64,000 nucleotides of DNA from Sphingopyxis sp. 113P3 (lineage in GTDB: Bacteria > Pseudomonadota > Alphaproteobacteria > Sphingomonadales > Sphingomonadaceae). Below are positions 33,851-41,700 of the stretch, piece by piece. Both the position numbers and the translations under genes were made by a program. Each line of letters opens with the position of its first letter. Position 1 is the first letter of the stretch. The DNA lies in contig NZ_CP009452.1 of the NCBI RefSeq assembly GCF_001278035.1, positions 2,513,501 through 2,577,500 on the forward strand. Reading direction: 5' to 3'. Below the pieces are notes generated by a model, which was not told where the DNA came from, did no database searches, and was given only the letters and a program-made list of their open reading frames with translations.

Positions 33851-34570
33851 TCATTCGGCGCGCGCGGTCAGGTTTTCCCACAGACCGCGCCCGCCGAAAC
33901 CGGAGACTTGCCGCCCCAGTCGCTCGGCCCAATAGGCGTCGTTGCCGTGCATCCCGCGCCAGCGCATCAGCGGGATTGTCGCGCGGTGGAGGTCATACTC
34001 GCGGGTAAAACCGATCGCGCCGTGAACCTGGTGCGCGACCGCCGTGACGACACCGACCGCGCGATTGGCGCGCAACTTCGCCGCCGCAATCTCGAAGTCT
34101 GCGGCTTCGGCATCGAGCCCGGTCGCGTCGAGACGCGACGCCATCGCCGCTGCCGCGGCATCCACTGCCGCGACCTCGCACGCCAGGACGGCGAGGGACT
34201 GCTGCACGGCCTGGAACTTGCCGAGCGGTCGCCCGAACTGCTGGCGCGTATTCACATGCTCGATCGACAGTGCAAGCGCCTGTCCCATCGCCCCCGCCAT
34301 CAAGCCGACCGTCGCGGCAGCACGGAGCGCTTCCGGGGCGTCCTTGAGCCCCGACAGGATCAGATTGGCCACCGGCAGGTCCGGCACCACGACGCCCGCG
34401 ATGCGGAGCACCGCGTTCACGTCGCCCCAATCGCCGCCGAACCCGCCGTCGGCCTCGGGAACGAGCAGGAGGACGAACCCCGCTGTCTCGATCGGCGCCA
34501 TGCCGGCTTCGGTGGCATCGCCGAACACCGCGCGCGCGGTGTCGCACAGCATCTCGCGCGCCGCGCTCAT
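33851..34570 (-). CDS. Truncated acyl-CoA dehydrogenase-like subunit lacking the middle domain
   Basis: A 239-residue protein. The N-terminal helical part (up to about PVANLILSGL) runs directly into the C-terminal helical part (VGLMAGAMGQALALSIEHVNTRQQFGRPLGKFQAVQQ, HQVHGAIGFTREYDLHRATIP); the central beta-barrel domain present in 340-400-residue homologues is missing. FAD-side residues such as RQQFGRP and GAIGFTREY remain. The ATG overlaps the stop of the full-size dehydrogenase gene (ATGA). This is consistent with a heteromeric enzyme in which the short partner completes the FAD site, as known for some steroid-degrading dehydrogenases. A simple deletion variant is the alternative. Confidence 0.82.
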   Translation of the reverse strand: MSAAREMLCDTARAVFGDATEAGMAPIETAGFVLLLVPEADGGFGGDWGDVNAVLRIAGVVVPDLPVANLILSGLKDAPEALRAAATVGLMAGAMGQALALSIEHVNTRQQFGRPLGKFQAVQQSLAVLACEVAAVDAAAAAMASRLDATGLDAEAADFEIAAAKLRANRAVGVVTAVAHQVHGAIGFTREYDLHRATIPLMRWRGMHGNDAYWAERLGRQVSGFGGRGLWENLTARAE

Positions 34571-35706
34571 CGCAGCCCCAACCCGCGCGCGATGATCCCG
34601 CGGATCACCTCGCGCGTTCCGCCGCGCAGCGAGAAGCTGGGCGACGCGATGAGAAGCGCGCGCAGCAACCGCGCGAGATCGTCCGGGTCGTCCCAGCCGC
34701 ACTCGACCACCGCCTGCACACGTCGGGGCAAGTCCTGTTCGAACGCATTGCCCAATTCCTTGACCACCGACGCCTCGACCATCGGATCTTCGCCTGCCGC
34801 GAGTTTTGCCGCGGTCGACATCGACAATTGGCGCAGCGTCCACATCTCCGCAGTCAACTCGCCGATCAGCACTGCAAGTGCGGGCGCGGGATCGGGCCCC
34901 GCGGCGTCGATGAGTGCCGCGAGCAGCGCGTGGCTTGACAGATAACGCTCCGGCCCCGACCGCTCGAGCCCGAGTTCGGCGGTGACCTGTTTCCACCCCT
35001 GCCCCCGCTCGCCGACCAGCGCGCCGTGCGGGACGAGGACATCGTCGAAAAAGACTTCGTTGAAGTCGTGGTGTCCCGCCATGTCGATGATCGGCCGGAT
35101 GGTGATGCCGGGCGTATCGAGATCGATCAGGAACTGACTGAGCCCTGCATTGCGCTCGCTCCCCTCTTCAGTCCGCACCAAGGCGAGCATGATGTGCGAC
35201 AGGTGCGCGCCCGTGGTCCAGATCTTCTGTCCATTGATCCGCCAGCCCTCTGCCGTTTCGCGAGCGCTTGTCCGTACGGCGGCAAGATCCGAACCGGCGC
35301 CCGGTTCGGAAAGTCCGATGCAGGCGTAGGTTTCGCCGCGGGCAATGCCTGGGAGATAGCGCTCCCGCTGCTCCTCAGTGCCATAGCGCAGAATCAGGGG
35401 ACCCGTCTGGCGGTCGGCAATCCAGTGTGCGCCGACAGGTGCGCCGGCGGCGAGCAATTCCTCGATCACCACATAGCGTTCAAGTGGATGCCGCTCGCCG
35501 CCGCCATAGCGGGCGGGCAAGGTCATGCCGATATATCCCGCAGCGCCCAGCGCTCGGCTGAAATCGGGATCGAAGCTCGCCCAGCAGTTCGCGCGCCGAA
35601 CGGCATCGTCCTGCGGCTGATGCTCGGCGAGCCAGCGCCGCAGACCGGTTCGCAATGCCGAGCTATCGCCTGGCGGGTGGAAAGGGTAGAGTGCAAAGCC
35701 TTGCAT
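34567..35706 (-). CDS. Acyl-CoA dehydrogenase, full-size partner
   Basis: A 379-residue acyl-CoA dehydrogenase. Marks are MTLPARYGGGERHPLERYVV, CIGLSEPGAGSDLAAVRTSA (TEPxxGSD-like loop), WRINGQKIWTTGAHLS and SLRGGTREVIRGIIARGLG at the C-terminus. The pattern resembles FadE26/FadE28-type enzymes. Its stop overlaps the start of a 239-residue partner gene. The ATG at 35706 starts 52 bases from the divergent enoyl-CoA hydratase, so promoters overlap an inverted repeat at 35728-35745. Confidence 0.9.
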   Translation of the reverse strand: MQGFALYPFHPPGDSSALRTGLRRWLAEHQPQDDAVRRANCWASFDPDFSRALGAAGYIGMTLPARYGGGERHPLERYVVIEELLAAGAPVGAHWIADRQTGPLILRYGTEEQRERYLPGIARGETYACIGLSEPGAGSDLAAVRTSARETAEGWRINGQKIWTTGAHLSHIMLALVRTEEGSERNAGLSQFLIDLDTPGITIRPIIDMAGHHDFNEVFFDDVLVPHGALVGERGQGWKQVTAELGLERSGPERYLSSHALLAALIDAAGPDPAPALAVLIGELTAEMWTLRQLSMSTAAKLAAGEDPMVEASVVKELGNAFEQDLPRRVQAVVECGWDDPDDLARLLRALLIASPSFSLRGGTREVIRGIIARGLGLR

Positions 35707-35727
35707 GTCCCGCCAGCCATGCAATAG

Positions 35728-35745
35728 CTTTTCGAAACTGAAAAG
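35728..35745. promoter_or_regulatory. Inverted repeat between divergent genes
   Basis: CTTTTC (35728-35733) and GAAAAG (35740-35745) are exact reverse complements separated by six bases. They sit in the 52-base gap between the divergent dehydrogenase and crotonase genes and could be an operator for both. It differs from the TTGACG sites, so a second regulator is possible; the repeat is short and may be chance. Confidence 0.3.
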
Positions 35746-35758
35746 GATGAATTGGACG

Positions 35759-36562
35759 ATGGGTGAATTTCTGAGCGTCGAGCGGCGGGGCAAGATCGCA
35801 ATCCTGACAATGAGCAAGCCTGAAAGCATGAACGCGATCGGAACGCATGCCGATTGCGACGATATTATCGACACACTGCGCGTTCTGGGCGAGGATCGGG
35901 GTGTCAGCGCGATCATCCTCACCGGTACCGGCAAGGCGTTCAGCGCCGGCGGCAATCTGAAATCGATGCAGGAGCGCAAGGGCATTGGCGTTCTCGACCA
36001 GCCCGACTCGACCCGCGCCAACTATCGCCGCGGCGTCCAGGCCGTGATCCGCGCGCTGATGGACTGCGAGATTCCGATGATCGCCGCGGTCAACGGTCAT
36101 GCCGTGGGGCTGGGCTGCGATCTCGCGTGCACCTGTGACATCCGCATTGCCGCACAAAGCGCTCAGTTCGCATGCAGCTTCATCAAGGTCGGGATCGTTC
36201 CAGGCGATGGCGGTGCGTGGCTGCTTCAGCGCGTGCTCGGTTATCCGCGCGCCGCCGAACTGTTCCTGACCGGTGACCGCTTCGATGCGCAGGCCGCAAA
36301 GGACTATGGCCTGGTTTCCGAGGTCGTACCCGACGCCGATCTCCTCGACCGCGCACTCGCCATTGCCGACCGTATCGTCTGCAATCCGCCGCGCGCGCTG
36401 CGGCTCACCAAGCGGCTGCTGCGCGAAGCGCAGCATAGCCGAATGAGCGATATCCTCGAACTCAGCGCCGCTTATCAGGCCATCGTTCACGAAACCGCCG
36501 ACAACCGCGAGGCCATCAACGCCTTCGTCGAAAAGCGGGCGCCGGTATTCACGGGAGAATGA
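35759..36562 (+). CDS. Crotonase family enoyl-CoA hydratase/isomerase
   Basis: A 267-residue crotonase. The oxyanion-hole block AFSAGGNLKSM and IPMIAAVNGHAVGLGCDLAC are clear. At the first catalytic Glu of enoyl-CoA hydratase the protein has Asp (GCDLA), and at the second Glu it has Phe within SFIKVGIVPGDGG, with an Asp nearby. That pattern is more like isomerase or PaaG-like branches than a standard hydratase. The ATG at 35759 is used; an ATG at 35747 is directly after AAAAGG. The stop overlaps the phosphatase start (ATGA). Confidence 0.85.
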   Translation: MGEFLSVERRGKIAILTMSKPESMNAIGTHADCDDIIDTLRVLGEDRGVSAIILTGTGKAFSAGGNLKSMQERKGIGVLDQPDSTRANYRRGVQAVIRALMDCEIPMIAAVNGHAVGLGCDLACTCDIRIAAQSAQFACSFIKVGIVPGDGGAWLLQRVLGYPRAAELFLTGDRFDAQAAKDYGLVSEVVPDADLLDRALAIADRIVCNPPRALRLTKRLLREAQHSRMSDILELSAAYQAIVHETADNREAINAFVEKRAPVFTGE

Positions 36563-37344
36563 CCATGCTCGCCGATCGCGTTCTGTCCCTGTCGGGCGTC
36601 CATAATTTCCGCGATTATGGCGGCTACGCCGTCGAAAGCGGCGGGCGGCTGCGTGACGGCATCCTGTGGCGCTCGGCGCACCATGTCGAAGCCGCCGATG
36701 ACGACCTCGCGACGATCGATGCGCTCGGCATCGAAACGATCATCGATCTGCGCGGCGACGATGAGCGCCAGATGCATCCGTGCCGTCGCAGCGAGAATTT
36801 CGCGGGCCGCGTGCTGTTTGCCGGCGGCGTCACCGCGGGTCTTGCCCCGCACCTACAGGCCGCTGGCGGTGCAATCGACGCCGCGACGGCCCGGGCGCGG
36901 ATGGTCGATACCTACGCCGGCATGCCCTATCGCCCCGCGCTCGTTGCGACGCTGCGCCTCTACCTCTCGGCGCTTGCTGAATATGACGCACCCAGCTTGG
37001 TCCACTGCGTCGCCGGCAAGGACCGTACCGGCTTTGCGGTCGCGATCGTCCATCGGCTGCTCGGCGTGCATGAAGACGATCTGATGCACGACTATCTGCT
37101 AACCAATACTGCCGGCAAAATCGACGAGCGCGTGAGCCAGGGTGCAGCGCATATTCGCGACCGCTACGGCGCCGAGATCGGCGAGGACGCGATCCGCGCA
37201 TTGATGTCGGTCAACCCTGCATATCTCGACGCGGCTCTTGCCACGGTGCGCCGCGATCATGGCGACATTCCCGCCTACGCCGAAGCGGTCCTTAATTTTA
37301 CGCCCGAAATGCGCGAGGCGATGATCGATCGGCTGGTCGTCTGA
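36559..37344 (+). CDS. Tyrosine-protein phosphatase-like protein
   Basis: A 261-residue protein of the bacterial tyrosine/serine phosphatase family (Y_phosphatase3-type). It opens with GVHNFRDYGGYAV, typical of this family, and has the P-loop HCVAGKDRTG with nucleophile Cys150 and Arg156. The Asp general acid is probably in the NTAGKIDERVS region. Substrates may be phosphotyrosine proteins or phosphoinositides; none can be chosen here. It is translationally coupled to the crotonase (ATGA overlap), an unexpected partner for beta-oxidation. The convergent lipoprotein gene ends nine bases away. Confidence 0.88.
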   Translation: MTMLADRVLSLSGVHNFRDYGGYAVESGGRLRDGILWRSAHHVEAADDDLATIDALGIETIIDLRGDDERQMHPCRRSENFAGRVLFAGGVTAGLAPHLQAAGGAIDAATARARMVDTYAGMPYRPALVATLRLYLSALAEYDAPSLVHCVAGKDRTGFAVAIVHRLLGVHEDDLMHDYLLTNTAGKIDERVSQGAAHIRDRYGAEIGEDAIRALMSVNPAYLDAALATVRRDHGDIPAYAEAVLNFTPEMREAMIDRLVV

Positions 37345-37353
37345 TGCCTGCGC

Positions 37354-38052
37354 TCAGGGCATCAAATGGTCCGCGGTGATCGTCTTGCCATCGGTCGACA
37401 CCGAGGCATAGCCGGTCTCCTTGATGTCGTTCGCCGCGAGCCGTCCGGTCAGGTCGAGACGCAGCGTATGCCTGTTGTTGAAGGGGCCGGGCGCCGAAAG
37501 GCGGACTCCAGACCAGGCATAATTGCCGTACACGCTGCTCAGTCGCCCTTTTTGCGCGGCCATGACCGAGGAAAGCGCAGCGGCGTCGACCTGCGACAGC
37601 GGAATCAGATAATCATCCAGCCGAAAATCCGCGGCATTGCCGCCCATCACCGTTATCTCGACCGGACTGGGGGGTGAGAATTGACCGCTGTTGAGGTCGA
37701 GGCGGGTATTCAGGAGCTTTCGCGGATCATCAGGGTTCTGATACTGCACCGAACAGCTGGTCATCTCGCCTGCGGGCTTGCCGTCACTGGGGTCAATTTC
37801 CTTGCCGACGCTGAAGAACGAGGTAATCTCGGACACCTTGGCATCTGCGCCCAAATGCTTGGCGATGGCGCGAAAGCACACGTCGGATCCGTCGGCCAGT
37901 GTGGGAATGCTGCCCTGGGCCGCATCGGTCTCGCCGGACGTTCCGGTCATCGCGGCGTCTGGCGCGTCGCCCGGCGCGGTGTCCGCATCTCCGCAGGCGG
38001 AAAGGCACAGAGATGCCGTCAAGGACAATAGGGTCGCTCGCAACAATATCAT
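37354..38052 (-). CDS. Hypothetical lipoprotein
   Basis: A 232-residue protein with a lipoprotein signal: MILLRATLLSLTASLCLSACGD, lipobox LSAC, modified cysteine near residue 20. The next 25 residues are a low-complexity Asp/Ala/Thr/Gly linker, followed by a soluble domain with one further Cys pair (DVCFRAIA, MTSCSVQYQ). No family was recognised. It is probably an outer- or inner-membrane-anchored periplasmic protein. It is convergent with the phosphatase gene and 141 bases from the start-side of the next unit. Confidence 0.72.
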   Translation of the reverse strand: MILLRATLLSLTASLCLSACGDADTAPGDAPDAAMTGTSGETDAAQGSIPTLADGSDVCFRAIAKHLGADAKVSEITSFFSVGKEIDPSDGKPAGEMTSCSVQYQNPDDPRKLLNTRLDLNSGQFSPPSPVEITVMGGNAADFRLDDYLIPLSQVDAAALSSVMAAQKGRLSSVYGNYAWSGVRLSAPGPFNNRHTLRLDLTGRLAANDIKETGYASVSTDGKTITADHLMP

Positions 38053-38193
38053 CGGTCAATTCCTCGCTTTTCGAAAAGGAAAGGCGTTAAAGCAACGGCT
38101 CGCGGCGCGACATTCTGCCTTCGTCCGCAAGCGTGAGCGACCTTTGGCAAGCCTAGAATCTGCTGTTGCCGATTTCCACCCCATTTTTACGGC

Positions 38194-39513
38194 CTATTCG
38201 CGCTTCATCAGGACCCCGCCCTTCACCACAGCTGCGACATGCTGGAGCCGCGTTACGTCCGCGAGCGGGTCGCCCTCGATGGCGATGATGTCAGCAAAGC
38301 GGCCGACCACTATCGCACCTATGTCGCCGCCCATCCCCAACGCTTCGGCCGCGTTCAGCGTCGCGGCGCGGATCGCCTCGATTGGCGTCATTCCCCACTC
38401 GACCATCTTCGCAAATTGTCGTGCATTGTCGCCATGGGGAAACACCCCGGCATCGGTACCAAAAATCATCCGCACGCCCGCGTTTACAGCGCGCTGGAAA
38501 GTCTGGCGTTGTGCAAGGCCGATCGCCTTTTCCTTGTCGAGGCTTTCCTGCTCGGTGCCGTTGGCAGTACCCGTTGCAAGGATATAATCGTCATTGTAGA
38601 TATCCATCGCGAACCAGGTTTTGCGTTCGGCCGCGAGTTTGAGCGTCTGGTCGCTTGCCAGGCTGCAATGCTCGATGGTGTCGATGCCCGCGAGGATCGC
38701 GGCGCGAATCCCTTCATCCCCATGAGCATGCGCCGCGACCTTGATCCCCAGCATATGCGCCTCTTCGGCAATCGCCCTCATTTCCTCGAGCGTCAGCTGC
38801 TGCGCGCCGACACTGTCACCAAGGGAAAACACCCCGCCGGTCGCGCAGATCTTGATCGCGCGGGCGCCATATTTGTGCAGCCAGCGCACCTTGCGGCGAG
38901 CCTCCTCGGGGCTGTCGATCACCGAGGGCTCCTTGCGGTCCATCGAGGGCGGCAGTCCCCCGCTGTCGCAATGCCCTCCGGTTGCACCGAGCGCCCAGCC
39001 TGCGGGAATGATGCGCGGCCCGATGATATAGCCCCCTTCGATCGCCTGCTTGAGGCCGACGTCTTCGAAATCGGCCGATCCGACATTGCGTACAGTTGTG
39101 AAACCCGCCTCGATCGTCGTCTTGGCATTGGCGACACCAACGGCCGTCCAGAAACTGTCAGTGTAGCGCAGCCCCTGATAACCGCCGACCTCCGCAAGGG
39201 CGGTCAGGTGGACGTGCATGTCAATAAGCCCAGGAAGCAGGGTCCGCTCGCCAAGGTCGATATGCTCGACGTCCGCGCTCCAGCGCACGGTGCGCGCGTC
39301 GGCGATCTGGGTGATGCGCCCGTCAGCGCCGACAAAGATCGCTGGATGCTCGATCGTCTTCCCACTGTTGACGTCCAGCATGCGGGCGGCGGTGATCACG
39401 GAGGATCCTGAACCTCCTGCCTGCTCTGCCGCTTCCCCCTGCGGCGCGAGAGACGCCGTCGCCGCAAAGGCCATTACCCGCAGAATATTGCCGATCGTCC
39501 CACGAAAGCGCAT
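38194..39513 (-). CDS. Secreted metal-dependent amidohydrolase
   Basis: A 439-residue amidohydrolase-superfamily enzyme with an N-terminal signal peptide (MRFRGTIGNILRVMAFAATASLAP). Metal ligands are visible in order: LIDMHVHL (HxH), KICATGGV (bridging lysine), HAHGDEGI and IEHCSL histidines, and GTDAGVFPHG (Asp). This set matches the imidazolonepropionase/Xaa-Pro dipeptidase-like (Sgx9260/Cc2672-type) group, which cleave N-acyl or dipeptide bonds. The start at 39513 is preceded by GGGGG and is preferred to a frame starting five residues earlier. Substrate unknown. Confidence 0.9.
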   Translation of the reverse strand: MRFRGTIGNILRVMAFAATASLAPQGEAAEQAGGSGSSVITAARMLDVNSGKTIEHPAIFVGADGRITQIADARTVRWSADVEHIDLGERTLLPGLIDMHVHLTALAEVGGYQGLRYTDSFWTAVGVANAKTTIEAGFTTVRNVGSADFEDVGLKQAIEGGYIIGPRIIPAGWALGATGGHCDSGGLPPSMDRKEPSVIDSPEEARRKVRWLHKYGARAIKICATGGVFSLGDSVGAQQLTLEEMRAIAEEAHMLGIKVAAHAHGDEGIRAAILAGIDTIEHCSLASDQTLKLAAERKTWFAMDIYNDDYILATGTANGTEQESLDKEKAIGLAQRQTFQRAVNAGVRMIFGTDAGVFPHGDNARQFAKMVEWGMTPIEAIRAATLNAAEALGMGGDIGAIVVGRFADIIAIEGDPLADVTRLQHVAAVVKGGVLMKRE

Positions 39514-39701
39514 GGTCCCCCTCCCCACTCAAACCCCGCACCCCTGATGACAAAAAGAAAGATTTCGCGACAGCGAAAAAAGCAGGCTCCGCGCAAATCG
39601 AGTGCAACATTGCGAGGGCGGCAGGGCCATGGCAATTCATCGGACACAAGGCGGCGAAGCGACTCGCTCCACAAGCCGCCGGCAAGAAAAGGAACGTCAC
39701 G

Positions 39702-40172
39702 ATGGGCGACTGGAAGCTACCTTGGGCGGGCGGTTGCCGGTGCGGCAAGCTGCGGTTCGAGATCAGCACGCCGCCCCTGCTCACCATGGCGTGCCACTGC
39801 ACCGGCTGCCAGAAGATGAGCGCGAGCGCCTACTCCCTTTCCATGGCGATACCGGACAGCGGATTTCACGTGACCGAAGGCGAGCCGGTCCTTGGGGGTC
39901 TGCACGATCCCGATCTGCACCATTGGCATTGCGACCACTGCAAAAGCTGGGCTTTCACCGAGGTCGAACCCAGCCTAGGTTTCACCAACGTTCGCCCCTC
40001 GATGCTTGATGACTTCAGCTGGTTCGCGCCGTTTATCGAAAGCTATACCAGCGAGGCACTCGCCTGGGCGAAGACCGGCGCGCTGCACAGTTTCGAGGAA
40101 TTTCCCGCAATGGAAGATTATGCGCCGCTGGTCGCCGAATTCGCCGAAAAGGGCGCGCGGCCTGGCCGTTGA
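39702..40172 (+). CDS. GFA family zinc-binding protein
   Basis: A 156-residue protein of the glutathione-dependent formaldehyde-activating (GFA) family. Zinc-binding cysteines are in GGCRCGKLRF, ACHCTGCQKMS and WHCDHCKSWAF, the characteristic CxC, CxxC, CxxC layout. Most members are not true formaldehyde-activating enzymes; a role in handling an S-adduct is possible. AAAAGGAACG precedes the ATG. It is 56 bases upstream of an EamA transporter gene on the same strand. Confidence 0.9.
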   Translation: MGDWKLPWAGGCRCGKLRFEISTPPLLTMACHCTGCQKMSASAYSLSMAIPDSGFHVTEGEPVLGGLHDPDLHHWHCDHCKSWAFTEVEPSLGFTNVRPSMLDDFSWFAPFIESYTSEALAWAKTGALHSFEEFPAMEDYAPLVAEFAEKGARPGR

Positions 40173-40228
40173 TGCAGCGGAGGCGATACGCCGCCGAGCG
40201 CAGGGCGACTCGGTAGGCGCGAGCTGCG

Positions 40229-41098
40229 ATGTCTTTGCTTTCGCTCAGCCTGGTCGTCCTCGCCGCCCTGTTCCACGCCACATGGAACCTCCTCGCCAAG
40301 CGGGCGGCCCACGCAGGGACAGCTTTTGTCTTTGCCTATAATCTGGTTGCGACCGTCGTCTATGCGCCGTGGGTCGTCTGGATCCTGCTCACCGAGGGAA
40401 TGGCGTGGAGCGGGGCGGCGGCTGGCTTTGTTTTCCTCTCCGCGCTCGTGCACCTCGCTTACAGTCTTTGCCTTCAGCGCGGCTATCAGCTTGCCGATCT
40501 GTCGGTCGTCTATCCGGTCGCGCGCGGCACTGGACCGATGCTGGCATCGGTCGGCGCTTTCCTGCTGCTGGGCGAGGATATCCGTGCGTCCGGACTGGCC
40601 GGCCTGATACTCGTTGTCGCAGGGATCGCGCTGATCGCGACGCAGGGGCGCTTCGCGGCGTTTCGTACCCCCGAGGCCCATCGCGGAGTGCGTTGGGGCA
40701 TGGGGACGGGCGCGCTAATCGCAGCTTATACCGTGGTTGACGGTTGGGCGGTAAAGATGCTGGGCGTGGTGCCGGTGGTACTGGACTGGCTTTCGAACAT
40801 GCTGCGCTTCCTCTTCCTCTTGCCCCTCGTCCTGCGCGATCGCCGCAACGTGATGGCGCGGATGCGCGGTCATTGGGGGCGGGCCATAGCTGTGGGACTG
40901 CTCTCGCCAGCTTCCTATATTCTCGTGCTGACGGCGCTCAAAATGGGTGCGCCCTTGCACGTCGTGGCGCCGACGCGCGAGATGTCGATGATGGCAGGCG
41001 CATTGTTCGGAATGATCTTCCTCGGCGAAGCGGTAGGACGCTGGCGCCTTGCAGGCTCCATATTGCTGATCGCCGGCGTCGTCCTGCTCAGCGCCTGA
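40229..41098 (+). CDS. EamA/DMT family transporter
   Basis: A 289-residue membrane protein with about ten hydrophobic helices and two repeated five-helix EamA halves (LAALFHATWNLLAKRAAH at the start of half 1; GMGTGALIAAYTVVDGWAVK at half 2). VVYPVARGTGPMLASVGAFLLLGE and VVAPTREMSMMAGALFGMIFLGE are the paired carrier motifs. It probably exports a metabolite or amino acid. It overlaps the convergent PAP2 gene by 11 bases. Substrate unknown. Confidence 0.88.
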   Translation: MSLLSLSLVVLAALFHATWNLLAKRAAHAGTAFVFAYNLVATVVYAPWVVWILLTEGMAWSGAAAGFVFLSALVHLAYSLCLQRGYQLADLSVVYPVARGTGPMLASVGAFLLLGEDIRASGLAGLILVVAGIALIATQGRFAAFRTPEAHRGVRWGMGTGALIAAYTVVDGWAVKMLGVVPVVLDWLSNMLRFLFLLPLVLRDRRNVMARMRGHWGRAIAVGLLSPASYILVLTALKMGAPLHVVAPTREMSMMAGALFGMIFLGEAVGRWRLAGSILLIAGVVLLSA

Positions 41099-41690
41099 CG
41101 CGCCGATCGGTCGCGGATGCGGCGAGAGCGAAGGCAGCACCAAGCATCGTTCCGCCCAGCACATCACTCGGCCAGTGGACTCCCAGCATGACTCGCGACA
41201 ACGCGGTCGACAGAATGGCGGCTGCCGCGCACCATGCCGCCACTCGGCGCCATGGCCGGGGCGCGAGGAGCGCCAGAATGAGCGCGATTGCAGTGACGCT
41301 GGTGGCGTGGCCGCTCGGATAAGACCAGCTCGATACTTGGTCGAGATGGGGAATGAGGCTGGGTCGCGGCCGGTCAAAAATATTCTTGAGCACGCTCGAT
41401 GCCAGATTGGCCGCGACAGCAGTGCACGCGAGCAGCAGCGCGGGTCTCCGCCCGGCCTTCCGCCAGAGGAACGCAACCAGAAACAGGACGAGCGTCCAGC
41501 GGGGAATTCCGCCTCCGAACCAGCTGATGCCCTGCATGAAGGCAATGAGCGCGGGAGGCGCGGCGTCCGCTCGGAGGAGAACGGGGGTTGCAAGGGCGAC
41601 ATCGGCCGCTATCAGCGCGGGACCTTGAACGAGCAAGCCCAGCAGCAGCGCCGCTCCAAGAAGCAGCGTCGAGGCGAGCCAGCGGCCCAA
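41088..41690 (-). CDS. PAP2-family phosphatase
   Basis: A 200-residue membrane phosphatase with the full PAP2 signature: KNIFDRPRP (KX6RP), YPSGHATS (PSGH) and SRVMLGVHWPSDV (SRX5HX3D). About five to six hydrophobic segments are seen, so it probably dephosphorylates lipid pyrophosphates or phosphatidate at the membrane surface. The only usable upstream start is TTG at 41690, with weak Shine-Dalgarno, so the exact start is uncertain. It follows lpdA by 11 bases on the same strand and may be cotranscribed. Confidence 0.87.
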   Translation of the reverse strand: MGRWLASTLLLGAALLLGLLVQGPALIAADVALATPVLLRADAAPPALIAFMQGISWFGGGIPRWTLVLFLVAFLWRKAGRRPALLLACTAVAANLASSVLKNIFDRPRPSLIPHLDQVSSWSYPSGHATSVTAIALILALLAPRPWRRVAAWCAAAAILSTALSRVMLGVHWPSDVLGGTMLGAAFALAASATDRRVRR

Positions 41691-41700
41691 GGCGGAGCGT

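Noticed and set aside
39563..39578. TTTCGC-GACA-GCGAAA hairpin upstream of the amidohydrolase gene.
   Set aside because: Only six base pairs, not conserved elsewhere in the window and not in a clear terminator or operator position; kept out of the feature list.
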